A stretch of 64,000 nucleotides of DNA from Paraburkholderia aromaticivorans (GCF_002278075.1 NZ_CP022991.1:310001-374000), one strand, 5' to 3'; counted from the stretch's first letter, positions 8,877 to 18,995 are shown. The notes: generated by a model not told the origin, from the letters alone. Translations and numbers: made by a program.

Positions 8877-10006
8877 CGAGGTTGACTCCGACAACGCCGC
8901 ATGCGGACGCGGCCTCAAGTGCGCCGTCGCCGATCATCGAGGCGCGCGCACTGACGAAGCATTTTGGCGGTGCGCGGCATCTCTTCACGCGCACGCCCAC
9001 TGTCTATGCGGTCAACGACGTGTCGTTCGCGGTCAACGCCGGCGAGACCTTCGCGATCGTCGGCGAATCCGGCTGCGGCAAGTCCACGCTGGGCCGACTC
9101 CTGCTCCGACTGATCGAGCCGACAGACGGCCGCGTGTTCTATCAAGGCGCGGACATCACCCACCAGCAGGGCACGCCGCTGCGGCGGCTGCGCCGCGAAA
9201 TGCAGATCATCTTTCAGGATCCGTTCGCGTCGCTGAATCCGGGCATGACGATCGGCCAGATCGTCGGCGAGCCGATCGCGCTGCACGGGCTCGCGCGCAA
9301 CGGCGTCGAGCATCGCGAGCGCGTTGCCCAACTGCTGCGCACGGTTGGCCTGCAACCGGCCTACGCGGACCGTTACCCGCACGAATTCTCCGGCGGCCAG
9401 CGACAACGGATCGGCATCGCCCGCGCTTTGGCCGGCGAGCCGAAGCTGATCGTCGGCGATGAACCGGTGTCGGCGCTCGACGTCTCGGTGCAGGCGCAGG
9501 TGATCAATCTGCTCGAAACACTGCAACAGAATCTTGGCCTCACGCTGATCATGGTTGCGCATGATCTCGCGGTTATCCGCCATATGAGCGATCGCGTCGC
9601 GGTGATGTATCTGGGCGAGATTGTCGAGCTGGCGGATGTCGATGCACTGTTCGACGCGCCGTTGCATCCGTACACGCAGGCGCTGCTGCGCGCGATTCCG
9701 GCGAGCAGCCCGCACGAGCGGCGCGCGAAGCCGGCGTTGTCCGGCGATCTGCCGAGTCCGACGGCGCCGCCGTCCGGTTGCCGTTTTCATACGCGCTGTC
9801 CGCACGCGAAGCCGCACTGTGCGCAAGTGCGGCCGGCCAGCGAGCGACTCGAAGACGGACGGCAGGTGGCGTGCCATTTCTGGCGCGAGATCCAGAACGC
9901 CGGCGGCGGTGCGCCGCTGGTCACGAGCGTGAGCCCCAAATTGGCCGAGCGGCTCGCGATCTACCGTGACCGCCAGGCGACGCTGGAAGACATGAAAATC
10001 GATTGA
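8873..10006 (+). CDS. Peptide ABC transporter ATP-binding protein (DppF/OppF type)
   Basis: Second ATPase of the importer, 377 residues. Walker A GESGCGKS lies at about 64-71, the signature reads FSGGQRQR, and Walker B is LIVGDEP. The C-terminal [15 protein letters not shown] tail is typical of the OppF/DppF group. The start ATG at 8873 overlaps the stop of the previous gene by four bases. The frame is open upstream to 8816, but that region is coding in the other frame. It would form the heterodimeric ATPase on the inner face of the inner membrane. Confidence 0.93.
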   Translation: MTRLTPTTPHADAASSAPSPIIEARALTKHFGGARHLFTRTPTVYAVNDVSFAVNAGETFAIVGESGCGKSTLGRLLLRLIEPTDGRVFYQGADITHQQGTPLRRLRREMQIIFQDPFASLNPGMTIGQIVGEPIALHGLARNGVEHRERVAQLLRTVGLQPAYADRYPHEFSGGQRQRIGIARALAGEPKLIVGDEPVSALDVSVQAQVINLLETLQQNLGLTLIMVAHDLAVIRHMSDRVAVMYLGEIVELADVDALFDAPLHPYTQALLRAIPASSPHERRAKPALSGDLPSPTAPPSGCRFHTRCPHAKPHCAQVRPASERLEDGRQVACHFWREIQNAGGGAPLVTSVSPKLAERLAIYRDRQATLEDMKID

Positions 10007-10082
10007 AGAATCGAATTGCCGTCGCACCGATGCCCGTTTAGCGCACCATTTTTTTGAATTGGAAGAGAAAGGGAAAGTCCTC

Positions 10083-11585
10083 ATGCGAAGAATGTTGATT
10101 GCCGCGGCGCTCGCGCTCGGCGCCACTGCCGTGATGGCCCAGACCAGCCAGACGATACGGATCGGCCTGCAGGACGACATCGGTTCGCTCGACCCCGCGC
10201 GCAGCGTGCAGCTCGTCGACCGGATCGTGTTTGCGTCGCTGTGCAACTCGCTGGTGGATATCACGCCGGACCTGAAGATCGTGCCGATGCTGGCGACGTC
10301 GTGGACGACGAGCGCCGACGGCAAGACGCTGACGTTCAAGCTGCGCCAAGGGGTCAAGTTCCAGGATGACGAGCCGTTCAACGCGGCCGCCGTCAAGGCG
10401 AACCTGGACCGCGACCGCACGCTGCAGACGAGCAACCGCAAGAGCGAACTGGCGTCGGTCGATCACGTGGACGTGATCGACGACTACACGGTCGCGATCG
10501 TGTTGAAACAGCCGGACGCGGCCCTGCTCGCGACGCTGACCGACCGCGCCGGCATGATGCTCGCGCCGAAGACGCTGGCCGATCCGGCCGGCGTCGCCGC
10601 GCATCCGGTGTGTTCGGGCCCGTACAAGTTCGTCCAGCGCGTGCAGAACGATCGCGTCGTGCTCGAGAAATTCCCCGGCTACTGGGACGCCGACAAATAC
10701 CCGGTCCAGCGCGTGATCTTCCTGCCCATTCCGGACAGCACGGTGCGGCTCGCCAATCTGCGCTCGGGTTCGCTCGACATGCTCGAGCGCCTCGCGCCCT
10801 CCGATGTCGCATCGGTCAAGAACGACGCAAGCGGCAGGTTCGCGCCGGTCAGCGGGCTCGGCTACTACTATGTGACGTTCAATATCGGCAACGGCAAGCG
10901 CAGCAACGCGCTGCTGAAAGACAAGCGCGTGCGGCAGGCATTCGACCTAGCACTCGACCGTGACGCGATCAACCAGGTGATCGGCGCGGGCATCTTCACG
11001 CCGGCGAATCAGGCGGTGCCGAAGTCGAGCCCGTACTACAACGCGTCGCTGCCAATGCCGCATCGCGACGTCGCGAAAGCGAAGGCGCTACTGAAAGCGG
11101 CGGGCCACGAGCACGTCGACATCGAGTTCACCTATCCGAACAACACGGTGTCGAGCCAGATCGTGCAGATGATGCAGGCGATGGTCGGCGAAGCCGGCTT
11201 CAATTTGAAGCTGCGGCCGACCGACTACGCGACCGAGCTCAATGCCGCGCACAGCGGCGACTTCGAGGCAATGTACCTCGGCTGGTCGGGCCGCGTCGAC
11301 CCCGACGGCAACCTGCATCAGTTCAACACATGCGCGGGCAACCTCAATTACGCGCACTACTGCAACCCGGAAGTCGACCGGTATCTCGACGCCGCGCGCG
11401 TGAAACTGACCGCCGCGGACCGCAAAACGGATTACGACGCGGCGTCGAAGCTGCTCGCCGAGGACGATCCGATCGTCTATGTCTATAGCCAGCCCTGGCC
11501 GTTCGAACTGTCGAAGAAGGTGCAGGGCTTCACGCCCTATCCCGACGGCCTGATCCGCCTGCGCGGCGTCAGTATCAAGGGCTGA
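10083..11585 (+). CDS. Family-5 periplasmic peptide-binding protein
   Basis: A 500-residue extracellular solute-binding protein (SBP family 5, as in DppA, OppA and GsiB). The signal peptide is MRRMLIAAALALGATAVMAQ, with cleavage expected after VMA. The ATG at 10083 was preferred over an in-frame GTG-like start at 10059 because the signal peptide begins there and a purine-rich AGAAAGGGAAAG lies upstream. Family landmarks include GSLDPARS near the mature N-terminus and the CSGPYKFV stretch. It captures the ligand in the periplasm and hands it to the permeases encoded next. Because a gamma-glutamyltransferase ends the operon, glutathione or gamma-glutamyl peptides are candidate ligands, by inference. 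Confidence 0.93.
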   Translation: MRRMLIAAALALGATAVMAQTSQTIRIGLQDDIGSLDPARSVQLVDRIVFASLCNSLVDITPDLKIVPMLATSWTTSADGKTLTFKLRQGVKFQDDEPFNAAAVKANLDRDRTLQTSNRKSELASVDHVDVIDDYTVAIVLKQPDAALLATLTDRAGMMLAPKTLADPAGVAAHPVCSGPYKFVQRVQNDRVVLEKFPGYWDADKYPVQRVIFLPIPDSTVRLANLRSGSLDMLERLAPSDVASVKNDASGRFAPVSGLGYYYVTFNIGNGKRSNALLKDKRVRQAFDLALDRDAINQVIGAGIFTPANQAVPKSSPYYNASLPMPHRDVAKAKALLKAAGHEHVDIEFTYPNNTVSSQIVQMMQAMVGEAGFNLKLRPTDYATELNAAHSGDFEAMYLGWSGRVDPDGNLHQFNTCAGNLNYAHYCNPEVDRYLDAARVKLTAADRKTDYDAASKLLAEDDPIVYVYSQPWPFELSKKVQGFTPYPDGLIRLRGVSIKG

Positions 11586-11591
11586 CCGATC

Positions 11592-12536
11592 ATGCTGCGG
11601 ATCATCGCCAATCGCATGCTGGTCGCCATTCCGACGCTGATTCTGGTGTCGATGCTGATCTTCGGCCTGCAGAAGCTGCTGCCGGGCGACCCGGTGACGG
11701 CGATGGCCGGGGAAGATCAGGATCCACAGCTGATCGCGTCGCTGCGCGTCAAGTACCATCTCGACGAGCCGGTGCCGACGCAGTACGTCCTGTGGGTTCG
11801 CGACGTCGTGCACGGCGATCTCGGCGCGTCGCTGCGAACCGACGTGCCGGTGACCTCGCTGATCGCGCAGAAGTTGCCGGTCACGCTGCAACTCGCGGCG
11901 ATGGCGATGATCTTCGCAATGGGTATCGGTATTCCGGCCGGCGTCATCTCCGCCGCAAGCCGCGGTGGCGCGCTCGATTACGGCGCGAACATTTTCGCGC
12001 TGTCGGGCATGTCGATCCCGAACTTCTGGCTCGGGATCATGATGATCTTCATCGTGTCGGTGCGCTGGCATCTGCTGCCGTCGTCCGGCTACGTGTCGCC
12101 GACCGAAGACTTCTGGCTGAGCATCAAGACGATGCTGATGCCCGCGCTGGTGCTCGGCGCGTCGCTCGGCGCGCAATTGATGCGTCACACGCGCAGCGCG
12201 ATGCTGAGCGTGCTGCGCACCGACTATATTCGTACCGCGCGCGCCAAAGGGCTGCTGCGCGGCACCGTGGTCGTCAAGCACGCTTTTCGCAACGCGCTGG
12301 TTCCGATCGTCACCGTGCTCGCTCTGCTGTTCGGCGAACTGCTGGCGGGTGCGGTGCTGACCGAGCAGGTTTTCACGATCCCCGGCTTCGGCAAGCTCGT
12401 CGTCGATGCCGTGTTCAATCGCGACTACGCGGTCGTGCAGGGAGTCGTGCTCGTCACCGCATTGTGCTTTATCGTCGTGAACCTGTGCGCCGACGTTCTG
12501 TACGTCCTCCTCAATCCCCGACTTAGACGCGGCTGA
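11592..12536 (+). CDS. Peptide ABC transporter permease (DppB type)
   Basis: A 314-residue inner-membrane permease with a hydrophobic N-terminal helix (MLVAIPTLILVSMLIFGLQ), the DppB-type first periplasmic domain, and four or five later membrane helices. The cytoplasmic coupling motif for the ATPase is seen in DYIRTARAKGLLRGTVVVKH. It starts 6 bp after the binding-protein gene and overlaps the next permease gene by one base (TGATG). Confidence 0.93.
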   Translation: MLRIIANRMLVAIPTLILVSMLIFGLQKLLPGDPVTAMAGEDQDPQLIASLRVKYHLDEPVPTQYVLWVRDVVHGDLGASLRTDVPVTSLIAQKLPVTLQLAAMAMIFAMGIGIPAGVISAASRGGALDYGANIFALSGMSIPNFWLGIMMIFIVSVRWHLLPSSGYVSPTEDFWLSIKTMLMPALVLGASLGAQLMRHTRSAMLSVLRTDYIRTARAKGLLRGTVVVKHAFRNALVPIVTVLALLFGELLAGAVLTEQVFTIPGFGKLVVDAVFNRDYAVVQGVVLVTALCFIVVNLCADVLYVLLNPRLRRG

Positions 12537-13429
12537 TGGCTACTCCCACAACTCCCGTTCACGCGCGCGCCGCATCGCACACGACCGGCTTGCCGCGCCG
12601 CAAGCGCCGCGGAATCGCGAAATTCATGCGCAATCGCGCTGCCGTTCTCGGCGCGGCGCTCGTGCTGCTCATCGTGCTGATGGCGGTATTCGCACCCTGG
12701 CTGTCACACTACGACCCGGTGCAGGCGAGCTTCATGACCGTGCGGCAGGCGCCATCGGCCGCGCATTGGTTCGGCACCGACGAACTTGGCCGTGACGTGC
12801 TGAGCCGTCTGCTGTGGGGCGCGCGCGCGTCGCTGCTTGCTGGTGTCGTATCGGTTGGCATCGCGGTCTTGATCGGCGTGCCGCTCGGTTTGCTGGCCGG
12901 CTACTTCGGCAAGCTCGTTGACGGCGTGATCTCGCGAATCGCCGATGCGTTGTTGTCGATCCCCTTCCTGATTCTCGCTATCGCGCTCGCCGCGTTCCTC
13001 GGACCAAGCCTGACCAACGCGATGGCCGCGATCGGCATCTCCGCGATGCCGCGCTTCGTCCGCTTGACGCGCGGCCAGGCGATCACCGTGAAGGCCGAAG
13101 AATACGTCGAAGGCGCGCGCGCAATCGGTCTCGGCCACGCACGGATCATCATGCGATACATTCTGCCGAACGTACTGCCGCCGATCATCGTGCAGGCCAG
13201 CCTGACGATCGCGACCGCGATCATCGCCGAAGCGAGCCTGTCGTTCCTCGGGCTGGGCCAACTGCCGCCGGCGCCGTCGTGGGGCTCCATGCTCAACACC
13301 GCGAAGGACTTCGTCAGTCAGGCGCCGTGGATGTCGATCTTTCCGGGCATCGCGATCTTTCTGGCGGTGCTCGGTTTCAACCTGCTCGGCGACGGCCTGC
13401 GCGATGCGCTCGATCCGCGCGAGTCGTAA
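12536..13429 (+). CDS. Peptide ABC transporter permease (DppC type)
   Basis: A 297-residue permease, partner of the DppB-type protein. A basic N-terminus (RRKRRGIAKFMRNRAA) precedes the first membrane helix. The DppC hallmark WFGTDELGRDVLSRLLWGAR follows, and the coupling loop is EEYVEGARAIGLGHARIIMR. The ATG overlaps the upstream stop by one base. Together the two permeases form the membrane channel of the importer. Confidence 0.93.
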   Translation: MATPTTPVHARAASHTTGLPRRKRRGIAKFMRNRAAVLGAALVLLIVLMAVFAPWLSHYDPVQASFMTVRQAPSAAHWFGTDELGRDVLSRLLWGARASLLAGVVSVGIAVLIGVPLGLLAGYFGKLVDGVISRIADALLSIPFLILAIALAAFLGPSLTNAMAAIGISAMPRFVRLTRGQAITVKAEEYVEGARAIGLGHARIIMRYILPNVLPPIIVQASLTIATAIIAEASLSFLGLGQLPPAPSWGSMLNTAKDFVSQAPWMSIFPGIAIFLAVLGFNLLGDGLRDALDPRES

Positions 13430-13490
13430 CCGGATTCCATGACCGCTTCACTGGGCGGCGGCCCCTTCATCACTTTCGTTTGAGTTTTCA

Positions 13491-15128
13491 ATGACACGTT
13501 TCAATTGGCAAAACCCGTATCCCACCCCCCGTTTGCCCGTCTTCGCGCGCAACATTGTTTCGACCTCCCATCCGCTTGCGGCGCAAGCCGGCCTGCGGAT
13601 GTTGTGGAAAGGCGGCAACGCCGTCGATGCGGCGATTGCGGCGGCGGCCGCCATCACGGTGGTCGAGCCGGTCTCGTGCGGTCTCGGCAGCGACGCGTTC
13701 GCGCTGGTGTGGGACGGCGCGAAGCTGCATGGGCTGAACGCGTCGGGTGTGGCGCCCGCCGCATGGAATGTCGATTACTTCAAGCGCAAGTACGGTGAGG
13801 AGAACGGACTCGCGAAGCAGCCCAAGCGCGGTTGGGATGCGGTGACGGTGCCGGGCGTGATCGCCGGCTGGGAGGCGCTGCATCAGAAGTTCGGGTCGCT
13901 GCCGTTTGCGGACCTGATGGAGCCGGCCATCGAGATCGCCGAGCGCGGGCATGCGGTGGCAAGCGTCGTCGCCTACAAGTGGGCGGCCGCCGTGCCAGAG
14001 TTGAAAGACCAGCCGGGCTTTGCCGACACATTCATGCCGCGCGGCCGTGCGCCGGAAGTGAGTGAGCTGGTGCGCTTTCCGGGCCACGCGAAGACGCTGC
14101 GCAAGCTGGCCGAGCAGGGCCCGCGCGCGTACTACGAGGGCGAGATCGCCGAACAGATTGCCGCGTTCTCGCGTCAAGGCGGCGGCGCGCTCACGATGGA
14201 CGACCTGCGCAACTATCGCGCGGACTGGGTCGAGCCGATCGGCAAGGGCTATCGTGGTCATACGGTGCACGAGATTCCGCCGAACGGGCAGGGCATCGCC
14301 GCATTGATCGCACTGGGCATTCTCGAACAGTTCGACGTGGGTGCGTTGCCGGTCGACTGCATCGAATCGCAGCACTTGCAGATCGAAGCGATGAAGCTGG
14401 CGTTCGCCGACGTCTACCGCTACGTCGCCGATCCGCGTTCAATGGAAGTCACGCCCGAGCAGATGCTCGACGAAGCGTACCTGAAGTCGCGCGCCAAACT
14501 GATCGATCCGAAGCGCGCCACGCAGTTCGATTTCGGCATGCCGAAAGCGGGCGGCACGATCTATATGTCGGTGGCCGACGAGCGCGGCATGATGGTCAGC
14601 TTCATCCAGTCGAACTACATGGGCTTCGGCTCGGGCATCGTCGTGCCGGATGCCGGCATTTCGCTGCAGAACCGTGGCTACGGTTTTTCGATGGATCCGA
14701 AATCGGCGAACGTGGTGGAAGGCGGCAAGCGGCCGTTCCATACGATCATCCCGGCGTTCCTGACCCAGCAGGTGGACGGCCGCCAGGAAGCGGTGATGAG
14801 CTTCGGCGTGATGGGTGGCGACATGCAGCCGCAAGGGCATCTGCAATCGATCGTGCGGATGCTCGACTACGGCCAGCAACCGCAGGCCGCGTGCGACGCG
14901 CCGCGCTGGAAGGTCAATCGGGACTTCACAGTCGACGTCGAGGCGACGCTCGACAGGAACACCGTGCGCGCGCTCCAGGAGCTCGGCCATACGATCAAGT
15001 CGGTGGAGGACCCGTATATGGACTTCGGTTCCGGGCAGTACATCTGGAAGCTCGACCGCAACGACCCGGAGCGCGGTTATGTTGCCGCGAGCGACACCCG
15101 GCGCGACGGCCTGGCCGCCGGGTTCTGA
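13491..15128 (+). CDS. Gamma-glutamyltransferase family protein, probably cytoplasmic
   Basis: A 545-residue N-terminal-nucleophile hydrolase of the gamma-glutamyltranspeptidase family, expected to self-cleave to two subunits. The nucleophile fits T356 in GGTIYMSVADERG. Earlier family blocks are GGNAVDAAIAAAAA (41-54), VEPVSCGLGSDAF and PPNGQGIAAL. No signal peptide is present (it begins MTRFNWQNPYPTPR), unlike classical periplasmic enzymes and more like cytoplasmic YwrD-type members. It lies 61 bp after the last permease gene on the same strand. The likely job is to cleave gamma-glutamyl compounds or related N-acyl amides brought in by the transporter. The substrate is inference. Confidence 0.9.
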   Translation: MTRFNWQNPYPTPRLPVFARNIVSTSHPLAAQAGLRMLWKGGNAVDAAIAAAAAITVVEPVSCGLGSDAFALVWDGAKLHGLNASGVAPAAWNVDYFKRKYGEENGLAKQPKRGWDAVTVPGVIAGWEALHQKFGSLPFADLMEPAIEIAERGHAVASVVAYKWAAAVPELKDQPGFADTFMPRGRAPEVSELVRFPGHAKTLRKLAEQGPRAYYEGEIAEQIAAFSRQGGGALTMDDLRNYRADWVEPIGKGYRGHTVHEIPPNGQGIAALIALGILEQFDVGALPVDCIESQHLQIEAMKLAFADVYRYVADPRSMEVTPEQMLDEAYLKSRAKLIDPKRATQFDFGMPKAGGTIYMSVADERGMMVSFIQSNYMGFGSGIVVPDAGISLQNRGYGFSMDPKSANVVEGGKRPFHTIIPAFLTQQVDGRQEAVMSFGVMGGDMQPQGHLQSIVRMLDYGQQPQAACDAPRWKVNRDFTVDVEATLDRNTVRALQELGHTIKSVEDPYMDFGSGQYIWKLDRNDPERGYVAASDTRRDGLAAGF

Positions 15129-15157
15129 TCCGGGCAGCCGTCGAGGACGCCTGGGCT

Positions 15158-15186
15158 CTCGCAGACGGCGATCCGCCGTTCGCGAG
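15158..15186 (+). terminator. Hairpin 30 bp after the transporter/GGT operon
   Basis: A stem of two parts: CTCGC (15158-15162) pairs with GCGAG (15182-15186), and inside it ACGGCG pairs with CGCCGT around an ATC loop. It lies just after the stop at 15128 and could end the operon. It has no T-tract, so the call is tentative. Confidence 0.4.
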
Positions 15187-15234
15187 GGTCCGGCCTCGAA
15201 GAGCCCGGATAGCGTGCCGCGGGGCGCACGGAGA

Positions 15235-15507
15235 TCAGCGAACGCATGGCGAAAGCGCAGCGCGGCGTGATGCGCTACACGATCGGCTCGTCCGTTTGCC
15301 GTGCGATGTTTGCAGAGTTCGCGGAAACAGGCAGAGCGGCGACCTTACATGCAAGTTCTGATTGCCGCAGGGCACGCCCGCGTAATCGACCACTGTGCCA
15401 ACCGGTGCCGGTCGGCTTGAGGCGAAATGGCGCGATTGCAATGGCGGCTGCGTTCCGCAACCGGACAGCGCGACCGCAAACACAAACATGGTACGAAGTC
15501 GTTTCAC
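15235..15507 (-). CDS. Possible small lipoprotein, doubtful
   Basis: A possible 90-residue reading frame from a GTG at 15507. It begins with a basic stretch (KRLR), then a short hydrophobic run ending in LSGC, which looks like a lipoprotein signal peptide and lipobox. The middle part (PAPVGTVVDYAGVPC) could be real protein. The C-terminal third is rich in Arg, Ser and Cys and does not look like a folded protein, so the reading frame may be frameshifted or spurious. No good ribosome-binding site is seen. I see nothing else supported in the rest of 15187-15747. Confidence 0.25.
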   Translation of the reverse strand: MKRLRTMFVFAVALSGCGTQPPLQSRHFASSRPAPVGTVVDYAGVPCGNQNLHVRSPLCLFPRTLQTSHGKRTSRSCSASRRAALSPCVR

Positions 15508-15747
15508 GAAGGCTCTCGATGGGTCCAAAAGTACTGCGCCGCTGAGGCATGGCGACAGCCTTCCTCAGCACGGGAGAGCCCATTGTCGTGTTGTGCAGGT
15601 GATTGAGATGTGGCCCGGAGATTTCAATTCGGACATCTTTAGACGGCACGTGCGGAACACGCCGTTGATCTGGGCCGATCAGGAAACGGAACGCCACGCC
15701 ACGAGGAAAAGATGCAGCGTGACCGCGCCGAGGGGCGCCTTATGGCG

Positions 15748-17142
15748 TCACGCGGTAACGGAAGGAAAGTAGAGCGTAAAGGTCGTCAAGCCGGCGCGGC
15801 TTACGACATCGACCCGGCCACGATGCAACTCCATGATCGAGCGGACGATGGCGAGGCCCAGGCCCATGTTCTTCGCTGACCCTTGCCGTGCAGAATTGAT
15901 CCGATAGAAACGGTCGAAGATCTTGCCGATATGCTCCGGCGGAATGGTTTGCCCGTGGTTCGTTACTTCAACGGCAACGTACGCGTCGCAGCGGAAGGCG
16001 CGCAGTGCTATCTCCGATTCGGCGTCGGCATGCGCGATTGCGTTCGATACCAGATTGCTGAGCGCGCGTCGAAGCATCGACGGGTCGGCACGAAGCCGGA
16101 TTGCGCCGTCGACAGCGAAATGGATGCCCTTGTTTTCGGCCACTCCTTCGAAGTAAGAGGCGAGCCTCGCGAACTCTTCATGACAATCGAGTACGCCTAA
16201 CCGGAGCGGCTCCTTTGAGTGGTCCGCTCGCGCGAGGAACAGCATGGTCTCGATCATCCGTTGAAGGCGCTGACATTCTTCAATGTTCGAGTCGATCAGC
16301 GCTTCGTATTCCTCGGTGGATCGCTCACGCGAGAGCGTGATTTCCGATGCGCTGATTATGTTGGCGAGGGGAGTGCGCATATCGTGCGCCAGATCGGACG
16401 AGAACTGGGAGAGTTGCGCAAATGCGCGTTGAAGCCTGTCGAGCATCCGGTTCACCGGAACGGCGATGTCATGGAGCTCGACAGGGCCGCCGCCTATGTC
16501 GAGGCGCTCGCCAAGATTGTGGGCTTCGATGCGCGAAATTCGTTGCCCGATGATCTTGACGGGCGACAATCCCCGCTTTGCGATGGCGTAGCCGAGCAGC
16601 CCCATTAAGGCGGAACCACCGAGGAGTACGAGCCATACATCGCCCTGATACTCGCGAAGGACGGACTCGCGCGTTGTCGCTTCATGTGCAAGCAGCACAC
16701 GTATCGATTCACCTGAATGCAGCGTCTCGTCGCCGAATACGCAGCGCGACGGCCCGATAGATGGGGGAGCGCATGAGTAAGGATGTTGCTGCGGCGGATT
16801 GCCCGGCCCAATGGACCGCAGGCGCTGATCCTGCCGGCCCGAGTCGGCGAGCACCCTTCCTTGACCATCCAGTATGGCGAACGAGATCGCGGGATGCGTG
16901 ACCAATTCCTCTCGTAACAGGTCGCTATGGTTGCCAATCGCCTGCGCCGAGCCGAAACTGCGAGCCGCCGCGAGAAACTCGTCGAGCTTGACCGAGATCT
17001 CGCTGTCGTCGCGATGCGTGAGTTGGCTAGACAACGAGTGATAGAGAAGGCCACCCGCCATCGAGAGCACCAATATCGCGACGATAGTAAAAGCGAAACT
17101 CAGACGCCTGAGCAGCGAATACGCGCCGTCTGCGGCGGTCAT
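15748..17142 (-). CDS. Heavy-metal-type sensor histidine kinase
   Basis: A 464-residue sensor kinase of the CusS/CopS/IrlS group. A membrane helix at about residues 14-36 is followed by a periplasmic domain of about 130 residues and a second helix at about 169-188, then HAMP. The phospho-accepting histidine is H253 ([16 protein letters not shown]). The N box is [12 protein letters not shown] and the G box is [10 protein letters not shown]. Its start overlaps the response-regulator stop by four bases (ATGA), so the pair is co-translated. No metal pump is linked in this window. The N-terminal sensor domain decides the signal; metal sensing is inferred from family only. Confidence 0.92.
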   Translation of the reverse strand: MTAADGAYSLLRRLSFAFTIVAILVLSMAGGLLYHSLSSQLTHRDDSEISVKLDEFLAAARSFGSAQAIGNHSDLLREELVTHPAISFAILDGQGRVLADSGRQDQRLRSIGPGNPPQQHPYSCAPPSIGPSRCVFGDETLHSGESIRVLLAHEATTRESVLREYQGDVWLVLLGGSALMGLLGYAIAKRGLSPVKIIGQRISRIEAHNLGERLDIGGGPVELHDIAVPVNRMLDRLQRAFAQLSQFSSDLAHDMRTPLANIISASEITLSRERSTEEYEALIDSNIEECQRLQRMIETMLFLARADHSKEPLRLGVLDCHEEFARLASYFEGVAENKGIHFAVDGAIRLRADPSMLRRALSNLVSNAIAHADAESEIALRAFRCDAYVAVEVTNHGQTIPPEHIGKIFDRFYRINSARQGSAKNMGLGLAIVRSIMELHRGRVDVVSRAGLTTFTLYFPSVTA

Positions 17143-17810
17143 GGTCGATCTTCCATCACGTAGCCCATGCCGCGGACCGTATGGAGCAGCTTCTTCTCGA
17201 ATGGGTTGTCGATTTTTGCGCGCAGGCGTCTGACCGCGACTTCAACGACATTCGTATCGCTGTCGAAGTTCATGTCCCACACGTGCGACGTGACGATTGC
17301 ACGCGTGACCACTTCGCCCTTCCTTTCGGCAAGGAGCTTCAAAAGCGTGAATTCCTGCGCGGTGAGGTCGATGCGTACGCTGCCGCGATGCACGCGGCGC
17401 CTGGCGAGGTCGATTTCCATATCGCCGACACGCAGCACGGTGTCGACCGATTGCGTGGGCCTGCGCAGCACCGCACGGATCCGTGCAAGAAATTCGGAGT
17501 AGACGAACGGCTTGGCCAGGTAATCGTCCGCCCCCGATTCAAGTCCGGCAACTTTGTCTTCGACCGCATCGCGCGCCGTCAGGAGCAGCACAGGAGTGCG
17601 TTTCTTTTCCCGCAAGCGTTTGAGTATCTCAAACCCGTCGAGGCCCGGAAGCATGACGTCGAGTACGATGAGATCGTAGTCCTCGTGGAGGGCGAGGAAC
17701 AGACCGTCGTTGCCATCGTTGGATATATCGACGGCGAAGCTTGCCTCCATGAGACCTTTGCGAAGGTACGAGGCCATTTTCGGTTCGTCTTCGACGATCA
17801 GGATACGCAT
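17139..17810 (-). CDS. OmpR-family response regulator, heavy-metal type
   Basis: A 223-residue regulator. The receiver domain has D51 ([11 protein letters not shown]) as phosphorylation site and K100 (LAKPF). The C-terminal winged helix begins near residue 125 and includes [19 protein letters not shown] and [14 protein letters not shown]. It ends [10 protein letters not shown], as in CusR/CopR/IrlR. The ATG at 17810 starts exactly at [10 protein letters not shown]; an upstream in-frame start at 17882 is unlikely. The kinase gene follows, overlapping. A CusR-type box lies about 200 bp upstream, suggesting autoregulation. Confidence 0.93.
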   Translation of the reverse strand: MRILIVEDEPKMASYLRKGLMEASFAVDISNDGNDGLFLALHEDYDLIVLDVMLPGLDGFEILKRLREKKRTPVLLLTARDAVEDKVAGLESGADDYLAKPFVYSEFLARIRAVLRRPTQSVDTVLRVGDMEIDLARRRVHRGSVRIDLTAQEFTLLKLLAERKGEVVTRAIVTSHVWDMNFDSDTNVVEVAVRRLRAKIDNPFEKKLLHTVRGMGYVMEDRP

Positions 17811-18252
17811 GATGAAACCCTTACGCGCAGCAAATTGCGCGTCCGATGCCGGCAGTACATGACGCTGATTGGATCCGCACAACCCATGGCCTTAATGGCA
17901 GAGTCAATTGGCTGGCATGACTGGCAACGCTAATGTGATCGGCCCGGATGTGCTTTTCAAAACGGGCTGGAAAGTCATTCTAGAAAGACCTTCCTTGCGG
18001 CAAGATGGATGGAAAATGACAAAAACGTCATGAAGCGGGCGCGGGTTCGGTCGTGGCTCAAGCGGTGCTGAATACGAATGCGCAGCGATAGCCGCAGCGA
18101 CGAGGTATGACGCGCGGATTGCCTTCGTGGCGGCTATCGGTCGAGCCGGCGTGACATGTCCCGGTGCTCGACGCCGGATCTTTCCGGTTCGTGCGGGATG
18201 TCTTCAATCAGTGCGATATTGCGGGCGACGGCTAGCTTGCCGCTTGTTTGCC
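17811..18252. other. Upstream region of the two-component system
   Basis: A 442-bp gap without a gene, ahead of the response-regulator gene and after the 3' end of the GntR gene. It holds the CusR-like box listed separately. The rest shows no convincing reading frame or RNA. Confidence 0.5.
18013..18034. promoter_or_regulatory. CusR/CopR-type operator box
   Basis: The 22 bases AAAATGACAA-AA-ACGTCATGAA match the known CusR box AAAATGACAA-NN-TTGTCATTTT in all ten left-arm bases and six of ten in the right arm, including the key GTCAT. It is an inverted repeat ATGAC-N6-GTCAT. It lies upstream of the metal-type regulator whose family binds such boxes. Function as its own operator is inference. 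Confidence 0.6.
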
Positions 18253-18978
18253 TTACGCGTTCGTAGCGGGCATGAACTGCCGTCCAACAAAATCGATGTG
18301 CGCGAACATCGCCTGCTGCGCGGCTTCCGGATTGCGTTCGCGCACCGCGAGGAAAATCAATTCGTGCTGGCGCATGCGCATGGCGGATTGCACGGCTGCG
18401 TTCGCGTTGTTCGCGGTGGCGTCGAAGGTGTTTGCGGCGATGTGGTCGCGCAACATGGTGATCACGCTGGCATAGAACTGCCCGAGCATCCGGTTGTGCG
18501 CCGCTGCCGTCAGCGCGGTGTGAAACTCACCGTCCATTCGCGCCTCGGTATCGACATCGTGGCCGATCACCGCTTCGTGCATCCGCGCGAGCAGGGCTTC
18601 CAACCGGCGTAGCTCTTCCGGTGTGGAGCGCTGCGCGGCGAAACGTGCTGCCGCGCATTCAAACACCATTCGGAACTCGAGTGTCTCCTCGCGTAGCGGC
18701 GGGTGCTCGGCGACAAGTTGCAGCCACGGCGAAGTCAGTGCGGGAAGCTGCTTCTGCACCACGTACACACCACTGCCGCGCTTCGCTTCGAGCATCCCCT
18801 TGCTGATCAGGTGCCGGATCGCCTCGCGCACGGTCGGGCGCGACACACCGAAATGCTCCGCGAGCACGCGCTCGGCCGGCAGACGCGCAGACAAGGCCCA
18901 AGTGCCGTCAAGCACGTTTTCCTCGATCTGCCGCACAACCTTGTCGAGGATGCCGGATGAAAGTCTGTGAAATCCCAT
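18253..18978 (-). CDS. GntR-family regulator, FCD (FadR) type
   Basis: About 241 residues from the ATG at 18978 (MGFHRLSSGILDKVV). The winged helix contains LPAERVLAEHFGVSRPTVRE and EAKRGSGVYVV. The FCD domain carries the conserved metal-site region in RMDGEFHTALTAAAHNRML. The frame stays open to 19071, but that extension overlaps the divergent promoter region. It is divergent from the altronate-dehydratase family gene, with a TGGCCTGACCA site between them, so it probably represses that gene and the linked kdgT in response to a uronate or keto-deoxy acid. Confidence 0.9.
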   Translation of the reverse strand: MGFHRLSSGILDKVVRQIEENVLDGTWALSARLPAERVLAEHFGVSRPTVREAIRHLISKGMLEAKRGSGVYVVQKQLPALTSPWLQLVAEHPPLREETLEFRMVFECAAARFAAQRSTPEELRRLEALLARMHEAVIGHDVDTEARMDGEFHTALTAAAHNRMLGQFYASVITMLRDHIAANTFDATANNANAAVQSAMRMRQHELIFLAVRERNPEAAQQAMFAHIDFVGRQFMPATNA

Positions 18979-18995
18979 CTCTGCTCCGGCCGAAG

